The position numbers were made by a program, and so were the translations under genes. From a virus: DNA of 38,426 nucleotides. The DNA is taken from the IMG/VR virus record IMGVR_UViG_3300017770_000044, positions 1 through 38,426 of that record; one strand, written 5' to 3'. The notes below the pieces were generated by a model, which saw only the letters and a list, made by a program, of their open reading frames with translations, had not been told where the DNA came from and ran no database searches. Below are positions 16,417 through 25,003 of this stretch, piece by piece (positions within the stretch are counted from its first letter, which is position 1; each line of letters begins with the position of its first letter).

Positions 16417-16994
16417 GCTACCCGTACCGCCCGAGCATCGTCGAAGACCTCGTCGCCCTCGTCCCGGGGGCATGTCGGAAGGGGTTCTGGCTTCATCTTC
16501 TCGGAGCCGTCGGGGACGGTGTCCAGAGGATCGAAGATGAGCAAGCCGCGATCGGTGGGTTCCTCGCTGACCCGCGAGCGTGTTCGGGAGTATGGCTCGA
16601 CCGATGGGGCGCTGTGGTTGACGAGCCTCGGGACGGCCTCGGCGACGTCGAATATCTCGCGATCATCGAAGCGAAGATCGCCGCCCTCACCGCCGGGGGG
16701 ACGGTCGACGGCCTGAACGCAGTGTGGAAGGCGCTCGCCTTCGGGCCTGTCCGGTATCAACTCCGGGAGCGAGTCGCGTCCGATGGGTCGGTCGAGGTAT
16801 ACCTGCAAGCGGAGATCTCTTCGATGCCTTCGACAACCTATCTCCGACGAGCCGGACCGATCCTCGAAGACGCTCTCGCGGCGGGCGTCACGGGTTACGG
16901 TGTCCTGTACCTTGACGGGGGGATCCACTCCCCGCGTCCGGGCGTCTATCCTGATCACACTCACGCCGCGATCATCTCAGGGGATCTTACATGA
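16413..16994 (+). CDS. Baseplate / tail protein I-like (DUF2612-like)
   Basis: A 193-residue protein after baseplate J, where contractile phages encode gpI or a DUF2612 protein joining wedges to fibres. Visible segments fit: ACSGVWLDRWGAVVDEPRDG (the L-D-x-x-G-x-x-x-x-x-x-R-x-G motif), LGDVEYLAIIEAKIAALTAG and a small beta domain containing EVYLQAEISS. The last 25 residues, Pro/His-rich, are unlike the family. It starts in an ATGA overlap and ends with another. Confidence 0.72.
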   Translation: MSYPYRPSIVEDLVALVPGACRKGFWLHLLGAVGDGVQRIEDEQAAIGGFLADPRACSGVWLDRWGAVVDEPRDGLGDVEYLAIIEAKIAALTAGGTVDGLNAVWKALAFGPVRYQLRERVASDGSVEVYLQAEISSMPSTTYLRRAGPILEDALAAGVTGYGVLYLDGGIHSPRPGVYPDHTHAAIISGDLT

Positions 16995-17992
16995 CGAAGC
17001 CGACGACCGTCCCGACCTTCGCGACCTCCGGATCGGCGGTCCGAGTTAGTCCGACCGCCGCGACAGTCCTCGACGGGTGGGAGCCCGGTCAGGCTCTCAC
17101 GGAGGGGGCGCATAACTATTGGTGGAACCTTCAGGGCGAGTGGTTTGCCTATCTCGACGGGACCGACTTCGTCGACGACACTCTCGCCCGCCTGAAGTGG
17201 GACGACGGAACCGAAGACGGTCACGTTCTGATCAACAGCTCCGGAACTGAGATCAACTGGAACGGGTCGAGCTATATCGGGACCGCCTCGATCAGCGACT
17301 CGACCTTCGGCGCCTTCAAGTCGATCCGGGCCTTCATCTGTGGAGCGCCCGCGACCGGAGGCGGCAATGAGGGCCATTGGTACGGATACGACACCGCGAA
17401 CGGGTTCCCCGGTCGATGGGAGGTCGGCGCTATCTCTCGCGGGAAGGACTGGATCACGACCGAGGACATCTTCGCGAACGTCGCCGGTCTCGCGGTTCAG
17501 CCTTCTGACTCGATCACTTATGGCGCCGCGAACTATCTCGTCTTTTCCCGTTCCTCGGGGTCGGATAACTTCGCCTGCTTCCTTCCTCTTCAGGACCTCG
17601 CCCGGTCCTATCAATCGAGCCGCGACACCGTGATCCGGATCGAGCGGATCTTCGCTGAAGTCGGCGCCGGGTTCTCTCACGGGGTCACTCAGATCAAGGT
17701 CGGGCTGGTTCAGGTCGACAAGCCGAGTGGACTCGAAACCGATCCGACGATGTCGATCGTCCAGTCCGTGAACACGGGGACGCCGGTCAACTTCACGACG
17801 ACGTTAACCGCCGGAGGTGGCGGGGGTACCTATGACACCGCCGTGATCTCGACCGGGGCGGCCTATCATGTCGATCTGGATCCGAGTTCCTTCGACTACT
17901 TTGTGATCGTGTTCGGGGTGAAGACGGCGACCGCCGCCGCCGGAGCGTTCCGAAGGATCTTCCTTGACGTTCAGAAGTTCGCTGTGGAGTAA
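16991..17992 (+). CDS. Tail fibre / receptor-binding protein
   Basis: A 333-residue protein with a typical fibre N terminus: PTFATSGSAVRVSPTAA, then GWEPGQALTEGAHNYWWNLQ and GEWFAYLDGTDF, the attachment region seen in fibres of simple baseplates. The rest is beta-rich with many Gly, Ser, Thr and aromatic residues, and no collagen or coiled-coil stretch. The last strand region (FDYFVIVFGVKTATAAAG) suggests a globular head. Host recognition is inferred from the family and from its position at the end of the baseplate genes. Confidence 0.68.
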   Translation: MTKPTTVPTFATSGSAVRVSPTAATVLDGWEPGQALTEGAHNYWWNLQGEWFAYLDGTDFVDDTLARLKWDDGTEDGHVLINSSGTEINWNGSSYIGTASISDSTFGAFKSIRAFICGAPATGGGNEGHWYGYDTANGFPGRWEVGAISRGKDWITTEDIFANVAGLAVQPSDSITYGAANYLVFSRSSGSDNFACFLPLQDLARSYQSSRDTVIRIERIFAEVGAGFSHGVTQIKVGLVQVDKPSGLETDPTMSIVQSVNTGTPVNFTTTLTAGGGGGTYDTAVISTGAAYHVDLDPSSFDYFVIVFGVKTATAAAGAFRRIFLDVQKFAVE

Positions 17993-17995
17993 CAG

Positions 17996-18808
17996 ATGCC
18001 GACATATACATCGACGAACCCCTTCACCCGATCCACTCAGCTGATCGATCTCGCGGCTTCCCTGAACCCGGTCGTGGAGGCACAGCCGACAGATCTCACG
18101 GTCAAACCCTCCCCGGACTCGGGCGGCGTGGATGTCCTCGGGGCTACCCGGGCGGATCTATCCGTGAAGCTCCGTGAGTGGCCCTTCGCACGCACGGCCC
18201 GCTATATTTTCAACCCGGCGAGCGTTGATCTGAGCGCCTCGGAGTCGATCGGGTATACTCTCGGATCCGCGACCGGGACAGTCTCCGGACCGTGGGCGAA
18301 CTTCGCCGCCATGATCGAAGCCCTTCGGGCGAGTATCGCCTCGACGGCCTCGGCGGTCGTGACTGTGTCGACGGAAGATCTCGACGGCGACGGGGTGAAC
18401 GAGACGGTGAAGGTGGTCGGCGTGTCTTCCGTAGGCTATGCCGTCAGGGCGACGATCGCCTCGACGACGACCCTCGTCGCTCGGGCGGACGCTGAGACCC
18501 TGTCGATCGATCTATACGGACGCCGGTTTGACTCGGGATCCGGGATCCCTTCGAGCCGTCCCGACCTTCTCACACGTCGCCGAGGGTGGGCGAACATGAC
18601 GAGCCCCGACGGGAGCGCCGCGAACTTCAGCGTGGGGGTGAAGGGCCTCGACATCTCCGGCTTCAGTGTCGGACCCTTCTCGCATGTTTTCCCCTACGTC
18701 GGGACGGTCGGCGGGGTTACGGGAAGTCCAGCCGACTCAGCCTTCTTGGAGCTTGTATACTCCGCGACCGTCTATCAAGGCGCCCCCGAGGGCTATGTCG
18801 TGACATGA
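17996..18808 (+). CDS. Putative second tail fibre-associated protein
   Basis: A 270-residue protein starting 3 bases after the fibre stop (TAACAG ATG). It is rich in Ser, Thr, Ala and Val with clear beta alternation, has no membrane segment, and carries an Asp/Asn-rich turn (DLDGDGVNETVKV, resembling a calcium-binding loop) at residues about 125-137. I do not recognise the family. The position behind the fibre gene suggests a distal fibre component or fibre chaperone; the former fits its beta-rich composition better. Confidence 0.5.
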   Translation: MPTYTSTNPFTRSTQLIDLAASLNPVVEAQPTDLTVKPSPDSGGVDVLGATRADLSVKLREWPFARTARYIFNPASVDLSASESIGYTLGSATGTVSGPWANFAAMIEALRASIASTASAVVTVSTEDLDGDGVNETVKVVGVSSVGYAVRATIASTTTLVARADAETLSIDLYGRRFDSGSGIPSSRPDLLTRRRGWANMTSPDGSAANFSVGVKGLDISGFSVGPFSHVFPYVGTVGGVTGSPADSAFLELVYSATVYQGAPEGYVVT

Positions 18809-18820
18809 GGAGAGGAACCC

Positions 18821-19411
18821 ATGAAGATCGCCCGCTACGTTCTCCCCTTCGTCCTTCTCGCGGGATGCCTGTCTGGGTGTCCTTGGTCAACATCGGGATC
18901 GACCTCATCGCCCGGATCGTCGATCTCATCCGAGAGAGCCGCGAACGCCGCCGCCTTCGGGATCATGGGAACGGGGACGGCTCTCAGGTGGGCGGTCATA
19001 TTCGACGAGGGCGCGAAGCTGAAGGTGGATCAGTGTCTCGCCTTCGACATCCTCGAAGACGTGACCGACCCCGTCGCCCTCGCCCTTCTCGACTTCGGCG
19101 ACGCGACGCCCGAGGTCGTCGTCGAATGGTGCGCCTGCGCTGAGCGATACGACCTCCAAGCCCTCGACGGTCTTCCCGAAGGCGTGATCGAGTCGATGGC
19201 GGCGGAGATCGAGAAGTTCCATAGGGTCTATGTGATCGGTCCGGAGTCCTGTCGGGTCTCTTCATGGACGACCCCGCTCGTCGAGGCGCTTCCGATCATC
19301 GCCTCCGAGGTGAACGAAGCGATCAAGGGCGAGACGTGTCGAGTCACCGTCCCGGCGATCGTTCGCGGCGAGTGTTCCGAGACAGTCGAGACCGAAGCCG
19401 TCGGAGAGTGA
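18821..19411 (+). CDS. Phage lipoprotein of unknown function
   Basis: A 196-residue protein after AGGAGAGGAACCC. It opens with a signal peptide: a Lys/Arg start, hydrophobic YVLPFVLLAG and lipobox L-A-G-C at Cys16, with a second L-S-G-C at Cys20. A Ser-rich linker and a mostly helical, Asp/Glu-rich domain with further Cys residues (in the EWCACAERY and ETCRVT segments) follow. Lipoproteins at the end of a tail operon are often spanin subunits or superinfection-exclusion proteins; this one is larger than an Rz1-type spanin. The function is not established. Confidence 0.6.
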   Translation: MKIARYVLPFVLLAGCLSGCPWSTSGSTSSPGSSISSERAANAAAFGIMGTGTALRWAVIFDEGAKLKVDQCLAFDILEDVTDPVALALLDFGDATPEVVVEWCACAERYDLQALDGLPEGVIESMAAEIEKFHRVYVIGPESCRVSSWTTPLVEALPIIASEVNEAIKGETCRVTVPAIVRGECSETVETEAVGE

Positions 19412-19412
19412 G

Positions 19413-20093
19413 ATGGATCCGATCAGCCTGATCGAGTCGATCGATCCGGCGAAGCTCCCGGGGTGGCTTTATGCGATCCTGATGATCCTCGCCGTTCTCT
19501 CGAACTTACCCGGGGCGACCCGGGGCGTCGCGTTCCTCTTCGGTATCGCCGACGACATGAGGGATCGACAGCGGGCGGAACTTCTCGACATCGTCGAGGC
19601 TTGGAGCGCCTTCGATGTCGTCCGGACCTCGATCAAGGCGATCGCGTCGACGGGTTCCTTCGACCGGGTGATCCTCTTCCACGCTCAGCGAGAGGTCGAG
19701 GGGTGGGTCGTCTCTTCACGGTTCGAGGTCACGGCTCCGGATGTCGCGAGCGTCTCTTCGCTGTGGGATGGGGTCGCGGTGGACGAGGCATATCCTCGAC
19801 AGGTGATCGATCGAGTCGTTCGGACCGATGACCCGATCACGATCAAGGCGGGCGAACTCGAAGAGGGGAGCCAACTTCGCCTGAGTTATGACCGAGACGG
19901 GATCTCGATGTCGGTCGCGGCCCGGGTCTATCGCCGCCCCGATGACGATCCGACCTCGGTCTGGTTCCTCAGCGCCGGACGGATGAAGCCGGAGCCGGTC
20001 GACTCGCTCGCCCTCGACCGTCTTCGGGTGGAGGTCGCTCGATGTCGGCGGGCGCTTCGGACGCTCGCGGCTCTCCCGATCGCGTCAAGCTAG
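19413..20093 (+). CDS. Membrane-anchored protein of unknown function
   Basis: A 226-residue protein beginning one base after the lipoprotein stop. Residues about 17-46 are hydrophobic (GWLYAILMILAVLSNL, then GVAFLFGIA), giving one long or two short membrane segments; the remainder is soluble, with alternating helices and strands and no motif I can name. It is the last gene of the rightward virion block. It converges with the leftward genes, its 3' end overlapping the small gene on the other strand by 9 bases. A lysis-related or host-envelope role is only a guess from the context. Confidence 0.5.
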   Translation: MDPISLIESIDPAKLPGWLYAILMILAVLSNLPGATRGVAFLFGIADDMRDRQRAELLDIVEAWSAFDVVRTSIKAIASTGSFDRVILFHAQREVEGWVVSSRFEVTAPDVASVSSLWDGVAVDEAYPRQVIDRVVRTDDPITIKAGELEEGSQLRLSYDRDGISMSVAARVYRRPDDDPTSVWFLSAGRMKPEPVDSLALDRLRVEVARCRRALRTLAALPIASS

Positions 20094-20201
20094 GAACCGG
20101 ACGCCCCACAGGACACCGATCACGATCCACGCTCCGGTCGTCAAGACCCGACAGGTCAACACCGCGCCCGAGATGGCGGCGGCGACTGTTTCTTCACTCA
20201 T
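20085..20201 (-). CDS. 38-residue single-helix membrane protein
   Basis: A very short gene on the minus strand. Its ATG lies within the end of the preceding gene (8-base overlap), with GGGAGCGAAAG upstream as ribosome binding site. The peptide starts M-S-E-E and carries a hydrophobic run (TTGAWIVIGVLWGVRFLA) that can span a membrane. Translational coupling and the hydrophobic pattern suggest a real gene, possibly a holin-like or regulatory micropeptide. Its length gives little statistical weight. Confidence 0.4.
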   Translation of the reverse strand: MSEETVAAAISGAVLTCRVLTTGAWIVIGVLWGVRFLA

Positions 20202-20481
20202 CTTTCGCTCCCTCGCGGGCGTCGAGCACCGCGTCGATCGTGCTGATCAGGTCTTCGAGATCCGGTTCGTCGGACCTCCCTCCGTACTCGCTCAGGATCG
20301 TGTCACCGATGACGGACCGAAGCTCTCGGCGTTCGAGGATCCCGAGTTGACCGGGGAACCACGCCCCGCCGTTCTCGCTGACCTCGAAGGCGAGGTGGTC
20401 TTCGTCCTGTGGGTTCCCCTCGTCGTCGAAGGATACGTCGATCCGGTACTGTATACGGAAGGACATCTGAGGCTGTGTCAT
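20194..20481 (-). CDS. Small acidic protein of unknown function
   Basis: A 95-residue, strongly acidic protein downstream of the large terminase on the same strand; start after TCGGAGCGTATCCC. It has an N-terminal beta part (MSFRIQYRIDVSFDDEG) and an acidic C-terminal helix (PDLEDLISTIDAVLDAREG). I do not recognise a family. The composition and its place next to terminase would fit a packaging accessory or a DNA-mimic protein, but neither is supported by a motif. Confidence 0.5.
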   Translation of the reverse strand: MTQPQMSFRIQYRIDVSFDDEGNPQDEDHLAFEVSENGGAWFPGQLGILERRELRSVIGDTILSEYGGRSDEPDLEDLISTIDAVLDAREGAKDE

Positions 20482-20511
20482 GGGATACGCTCCGAGCTTT
20501 CGGGAAGTATA

Positions 20512-22044
20512 TCAGGCGACGCCGATCAGTCGAAGGATCCGATCTGTCTCATCGTCGGCGGACGACCGTCGGAGGTGATCTCGGCTCCAGATCGCCGCCA
20601 TGGAGGTAACATCGACTTGATCGTCATGTTCCCCCGGTTTCCCCGTAAACCTGAGATGCTCTTCGAGCCACTCCGACAGCCACGGCGCGGACTCCGGGAT
20701 CACGACCTCACCGCGATCGGCCTTGTCGGCTGCGATCCTTGCGTCGAGGACCTTCCGATCGGCGACGTTCCGGGGGTCCTGCGTCTCGATCGTCGGAAGC
20801 TCGTCCGACAGATCATCGACTAGGGCGTCGCCGTTCGCTCGACCCTCGACGACGAAGCGATCGTGGTTCCTCCATCTCCGAGCGATGTCCCGGGCGGCCC
20901 TCTTCGCCTCGCGGTAACTCATCCGATCCCGGACGAGGTCGAGGAGGAACATCCGATCACCCATGAAGCCCCAGACCCCGAACACGGCGAAGTCCGAGTC
21001 GGCTCGCTTCCGGAAGGGGAGATCGGCGAAGATGCAGATCGCGTCCCAGTTCTGATCGAGCGGATCGAAGCTCCATCTCTTCGCGAACATCGAACGGACG
21101 AAGATCGATCCGGACATGATGACCGGGGAGCATTGATATAGCGAACTCCACCACGTGGGACTCATCAACTCCCGCGCCTCGTTCAGCCTGTCGAGACTCC
21201 ATCTCTCGGGGTGGAGAGCCTCACCCGCCGCCCGGAGGAACTTCGGACCATATTCCGCCGCCAGCCACGGGTGACGATGCTCGTCCGTCTCGGCGATCGC
21301 CGGGAAGCGGAGGACGATCCAGCGTCCCTTCCGATCGTTGTCAAGGATCCGCCCTCGGAGATCGTCGACGTGCCACGGGGTCAGGGTCAGGAAGATCCCG
21401 CCGCCGTCGGACACTCGCGTGAACGCTGTCGTCTGGAACCAGTCCCAGACGTCGTTCCGTCTCTTCGCCGAGAGGGCCTCCGTCGCGTCCTTGATCGGAT
21501 CGTCGATCCCGAGAAGATGAGCGCCCCGGCCCGTCGTCGCGGTTCCGACGCCCACGGCCTTATACGAAGCCCCGAGCCCGGTCGACCATAGCGCCACCCG
21601 GTCGACGTCGTTCCGGACATAGTCGGTCGCGTGTCTCTTCGCTCGACGCCTCGGGATGATCCCCGGGAAGATCTTCCCGGTCTCCGGAGTTCGGGCGATC
21701 TCTCGGGCGGCTCGACTGTGGTCGACGGCGAGATCCGAGGCATAGCTCGCGAGGATGACTTCGGAGGGGACGCCCCCGGTCGTCGGATGTCGTCCCAGAT
21801 ACCACGTCGGGAAGTGACGGGAGGCGATCTGAGACTTCCCGTGTCGCGGGGGAGCTAGGATCATGATCCGGGGTGACTTCCCCTCTCTGATCCTCTTCGC
21901 GAACAGTTGGAGAGCGAGACAGACTTCGCGATGGAACCACCCGGCCCGATACGCCGGGAAGGTCCGATCGATGAACCGGAGAAGGTCTCGGCGGGACAGT
22001 TCGCGCCGTGCTTCGGTGAGGTATTCGGATCTGTGGTTCGTCAT
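20512..22044 (-). CDS. Terminase large subunit
   Basis: The packaging motor: ATPase and nuclease that cuts and pumps DNA into the prohead. The 510-residue product has Walker A APPRHGKS (64-71), the coupling region around SYASDLA (100-106), Walker B LLGIDDP (178-183) and the C-terminal nuclease with FADLPFRKRADSD (Asp341), VVEGRANG (Glu400) and EHDDQVD (Asp474/475). Length is normal. It is on the minus strand, while the likely small subunit (37267) and the portal are on the plus strand, which is unusual because these genes generally lie together. Confidence 0.93.
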   Translation of the reverse strand: MTNHRSEYLTEARRELSRRDLLRFIDRTFPAYRAGWFHREVCLALQLFAKRIREGKSPRIMILAPPRHGKSQIASRHFPTWYLGRHPTTGGVPSEVILASYASDLAVDHSRAAREIARTPETGKIFPGIIPRRRAKRHATDYVRNDVDRVALWSTGLGASYKAVGVGTATTGRGAHLLGIDDPIKDATEALSAKRRNDVWDWFQTTAFTRVSDGGGIFLTLTPWHVDDLRGRILDNDRKGRWIVLRFPAIAETDEHRHPWLAAEYGPKFLRAAGEALHPERWSLDRLNEARELMSPTWWSSLYQCSPVIMSGSIFVRSMFAKRWSFDPLDQNWDAICIFADLPFRKRADSDFAVFGVWGFMGDRMFLLDLVRDRMSYREAKRAARDIARRWRNHDRFVVEGRANGDALVDDLSDELPTIETQDPRNVADRKVLDARIAADKADRGEVVIPESAPWLSEWLEEHLRFTGKPGEHDDQVDVTSMAAIWSRDHLRRSSADDETDRILRLIGVA

Positions 22045-22111
22045 GCTCTCACCATATCAGACGAGGAAGACCGCCGCCGCGAGAACGCGACGACGGTCTG
22101 AGGTGAGATGA

Positions 22112-22129
22112 GACCGGCGGGAACCGGTC
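22112..22129 (-). terminator. Hairpin between nuclease and terminase genes
   Basis: In the 98 bases between the two leftward genes there is a perfect 6-bp inverted repeat GACCGG/CCGGTC with a 6-base loop. No U-tract follows. It could weaken read-through into the terminase gene; the terminase start itself has GGTGAGAGC as a ribosome binding site. Confidence 0.3.
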
Positions 22130-22142
22130 GGAGGGGTGTAAC

Positions 22143-23306
22143 TCAGGATCGCTTGACGGTCCAGCGGGGACGGGTCTCGGTCCGAGTTCGCTCGTCGAGC
22201 CACTGATCGCGGTTCGCCTTCGCTTCCTGTCCCCTCTTCCCGAATATCACGCCCGCCGCCGAGTTCAGCCAAGTGGATCCGAGCTTCACTTCGAGGGCAG
22301 CCGCCGCCGCTTCGACATCCGGAGGAAGGTCCCCGGCGAGACGCTGAAGGGCGTCGACGAGCGCCCCCGGCTTGATCTGTCGGGAGGTCGACTCGATGAA
22401 GCCGATCCGAGTACCCTCACGATCGACCGGGTCCCGGTCCGCCATGAAGGCCCGCGCCTCGGCTTCGAGGCCCTTCGTCATCTCCCGAGCGGCGACGAAC
22501 CTCCCGAGGATCTCTTCGCCTTCGGCGACATGGTTCGCGGCGGCGGCGCATTGATAGGCGAACGGACATCCGAGACACCTCAGCCCCGGCGAGGGTCGGC
22601 GGGGAGTCATCGAGGCGGCCCGCATCATCGAGGACACGTCCTCAGCCCAGCGTTCGAGAGTCGCGAGACCCTCTTCGTCGAGGGTGATCGTCTTCGTGTA
22701 GACTGTCCGGCGTCGGAGGTTCGCGAGTTCGATCGAGATGGCGCCCGCGTCGTCGGCGAGGCCCGATCTCCAAGCCGCGACCGCCTGCGCTCGCTGCTGA
22801 AGTGGAGGCTCAGGGTCGAGGGTCGAACCGTCGATGGCCCAGCTCGTTTTATAGTCTCGGACGTGGAGGGTCGTCACCTCGAAGCCGTCCTCGTCCTCGA
22901 AGGTCGTCCGGAAGACGAGATCGATCCGGGTCCGGAAGCCGAACGGACCGGCGTCGTCCCACGCGACAGATCGCCACCCGGGATCGAACGCGAACCGATG
23001 CTCAGCGAGAGCGCCCTCGGGGATCGGGTACGCTTCAAGCCACGCCCGAGCGAGTCGGCGACCCGCGAAGACGGAGTCGGCGGGGAGGGGCGGCGTCGCG
23101 TCTTCACCGGATCGACCGGCGCCGAGAAGGGTCTCGACGACCTCGGTCTCGGTCCGGTCGCCTCGGGCGGCGGCTTCGAGGATCTCATGGGCGGCGGTTC
23201 CGGTCGCGAAGACGTCCGGATCAAGGTTGACCCCCCGATCATAGTGATCGAGGGCGGCGAGACAGAAGTCGGTCGCGAGGCGGAGGGTCGTCGGTCTGTG
23301 TGTCAT
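22143..23306 (-). CDS. PD-(D/E)XK nuclease, RecB/Cas4-like with Fe-S cluster cysteines
   Basis: A 387-residue nuclease of the PDDEXK_1 type, probably acting on DNA ends in phage recombination or repair. Visible core: a G-T-A-A-H-E motif (His40), the acidic residue Asp129 in RTRIDLVF and the D-Y-K signature VRDYKTS (Asp151, Lys153), followed by the helix with Q-R-A-Q. Four cysteines in the Cas4/AddB arrangement, Cys15 near the N terminus and Cys244, Cys247, Cys253 in CLGCPFAYQC, predict a 4Fe-4S cluster. No helicase domain is present. The start ATG lies after GGAGTGACCC and 13 bases past a conserved hairpin. Confidence 0.82.
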   Translation of the reverse strand: MTHRPTTLRLATDFCLAALDHYDRGVNLDPDVFATGTAAHEILEAAARGDRTETEVVETLLGAGRSGEDATPPLPADSVFAGRRLARAWLEAYPIPEGALAEHRFAFDPGWRSVAWDDAGPFGFRTRIDLVFRTTFEDEDGFEVTTLHVRDYKTSWAIDGSTLDPEPPLQQRAQAVAAWRSGLADDAGAISIELANLRRRTVYTKTITLDEEGLATLERWAEDVSSMMRAASMTPRRPSPGLRCLGCPFAYQCAAAANHVAEGEEILGRFVAAREMTKGLEAEARAFMADRDPVDREGTRIGFIESTSRQIKPGALVDALQRLAGDLPPDVEAAAAALEVKLGSTWLNSAAGVIFGKRGQEAKANRDQWLDERTRTETRPRWTVKRS

Positions 23307-23319
23307 GGGTCACTCCATG

Positions 23320-23338
23320 GGGAGCCCCGAGGGCTCCC
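23320..23338 (-). repeat. Intergenic hairpin, copy 1 of 3
   Basis: Perfect 8-bp stem GGGAGCCC/GGGCTCCC with a 3-base loop, placed between the stop of the gene at 23365 and the ribosome binding site of the nuclease gene. The identical 19 bases occur at 26675-26693 and a variant at 26267-26286, always in the same position on the same strand. Likely acts in the mRNA, as a processing, stability or attenuation element. Confidence 0.6.
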
Positions 23339-23364
23339 GGTTCGGGTAGGGTTACGAAGAGGGA

Positions 23365-23736
23365 TCAGCGGCTCGGGATCTCGGCGCGATCGTTGAAGCG
23401 GTACACCTTCTGAGAGTGACCGCTGCGAAGACGGATCCGGCCCGCCTCCCGGATGATCCCGGACTCGATCGCGACCTTCCAAGCGCGAGCGATACCCGCC
23501 TGACTGGGGAAGGTCGGAAGCTCGTCGGAGTCCAGCCCCCGAGCCGCGTAGCAGTCCCGCATGAACCCGAGCGGAGTCCTATCTTTCAGGCGGTGCTGGT
23601 TGATCGAGCAACAATATGCGTCGAACGCCGCGTAAATACACTCATCTTTTGTGAGGGTCCCGAATCGGGCGCGGGTGGCGGTCGCGGTGATCGCGAACAT
23701 ACGCAGGATCGTGGTGTCGGTCGTTCGGGTCGTCAT
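23365..23736 (-). CDS. Orphan protein behind a repeated leader (copy C)
   Basis: A 123-residue, basic protein of unknown function. The second half (RAWKVAIESGIIREAGRIRL, then SGHSQKVYRFNDR) looks like a winged-helix DNA-binding unit, in which a helix is followed by a two-stranded wing, similar in layout to the protein encoded at 26703. The gene starts after GGAGCCGATACC, the same ribosome binding site as two other genes of this block, and stands behind a related leader. A regulatory role is inferred. Confidence 0.5.
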   Translation of the reverse strand: MTTRTTDTTILRMFAITATATRARFGTLTKDECIYAAFDAYCCSINQHRLKDRTPLGFMRDCYAARGLDSDELPTFPSQAGIARAWKVAIESGIIREAGRIRLRSGHSQKVYRFNDRAEIPSR

Positions 23737-23830
23737 GGTATCGGCTCCGGATGTTCTCGCCGCCTTCAGTGGCGGACGCAGGTCCAGTAACCCCGCCCGG
23801 GGCTAGTGTCACGGAGTCGGACGCAGAAAG
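23737..23830 (-). promoter_or_regulatory. Repeated leader, copy C (degenerate)
   Basis: This 94-base leader resembles two others at 27024-27128 and 27695-27799. Shared parts, seen from the start codon outward, are the GGAGCCGATACC ribosome binding site, a GCCGCC-loop-GGCGG hairpin, and AGTAACCCC at 23787-23795 (GGGGTTACT on the coding strand). The second arm of this palindrome is damaged, and only AGAAAG at 23825 remains of the 18-bp palindrome. Its distal part touches the 3' end of the phosphoesterase gene. Confidence 0.6.
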
Positions 23831-23831
23831 G

Positions 23832-24947
23832 TCAGATCCGATCCGTGTCCCTGTCCCGGTACTCCGATCGCATAGCTTCGAGGATCGCGAGTCCCCGGTC
23901 GAGATCCCACGCGACCGTCATCCGTCCCGGACCCGACGAGGTCGGATCGATGATCACGAGACAGGACTGGCCGAAGCGCCCCGAGTGAAAACCCTTTTCA
24001 CGGGCGAAGGCGTCGTCGTGTTTATACCCCCGAACCCGGATCGACATCGGACAACGGTCCCGAACCCCGGGAAGCTCTCGACGATGCTCGCCCCACTCGT
24101 GAGTATGACCGGCAACGGCCAGATCGATGTCGGGATCCCACAGGGTCGCCCGGGTTCCTCCGTGGACCGGAGAGTACTGAGACCGACCTCGGAAGTCGTG
24201 ACGGACGACGAAGGTCATCGGGTCGTCGCCATCCTCGAAGACGAAGCGGATCCTCAGTTCGTGTTCGTCATAGTACCGGACCGACGGGGAGCGGGTGATC
24301 TTGAAGTAGTGATCGACCCCTCCGGCGCCGGTCGCCCAGTGATCATGATTCCCCGAGATGACGGCGAGCCAATCCACCCCGGAGTCACACAGGAGCCACT
24401 CGACGAGCTTCCACCCCTCCGAGGCTGTCGTGGGTTGCTTCGAGTATAGCTTCGACAGTCGAGCCCCGATCCAGTGATTCTGATGATCTCCGACCGACAC
24501 CCCGAGAACGCCCTCGGCGGCGGCGACCGCCTGAACCTGATCGTGGAGAAGGTCGAACCGACACCCCGGATCGTCGATATGAACATCGCCGACGAGCCAC
24601 AGGCCGAAGGGCGCCGACGACATCCGACAGACCCGGGTCCGAGACTGGATCCGACCGACGGCCCGCCGTGAGTCCTGAAGTCTCCGGGCGATGAGGTCCT
24701 CGATCTTCTCTTCGAGGTCCTCCCGGATCACGGGTGAGTCATCGAAGGGTTCGAGCGGCGGCGGCTCGATCATCTTCTCGCGATCCATCTCGTCGAGAGT
24801 CCTCCGGATCGTCCATCGGTTCGTCTTGACCCCGGTCCTCTCCGTGATCTCTCGGGCGATCTGGGCGTGACTCAGCCCCGCTGCTCTCCACTTCATGATC
24901 TCCGGTCCGTGTGTGCTCGTCAGGTCTCGGAACGTCCAGCGCTTCAT
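23832..24947 (-). CDS. Calcineurin-type metallophosphoesterase with N-terminal HTH
   Basis: A 371-residue protein with all the metal-binding motifs of the family: G-D-V-H (Asp121, His123), GDHQNHW (153-159), GNHDHW (199-204), and AGHTHEW (279-285). Before them, residues about 22-55 form a helix-turn-helix (LSHAQIAREITERTGVKTNR), as in some phage phosphoesterases. The substrate is unknown; nucleic acid is suggested by the HTH. ATG at 24947 is chosen because GAGGGGGAACC precedes it; a GTG at 25007 would overlap the upstream stop as GTGA and add 20 residues. Confidence 0.8.
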   Translation of the reverse strand: MKRWTFRDLTSTHGPEIMKWRAAGLSHAQIAREITERTGVKTNRWTIRRTLDEMDREKMIEPPPLEPFDDSPVIREDLEEKIEDLIARRLQDSRRAVGRIQSRTRVCRMSSAPFGLWLVGDVHIDDPGCRFDLLHDQVQAVAAAEGVLGVSVGDHQNHWIGARLSKLYSKQPTTASEGWKLVEWLLCDSGVDWLAVISGNHDHWATGAGGVDHYFKITRSPSVRYYDEHELRIRFVFEDGDDPMTFVVRHDFRGRSQYSPVHGGTRATLWDPDIDLAVAGHTHEWGEHRRELPGVRDRCPMSIRVRGYKHDDAFAREKGFHSGRFGQSCLVIIDPTSSGPGRMTVAWDLDRGLAILEAMRSEYRDRDTDRI

Positions 24948-25003
24948 CGGTTCCCCCTCGGTTCTGTGGAAGGCGTAACCGATGAAGGCGCGGATCGATC
25001 GGA

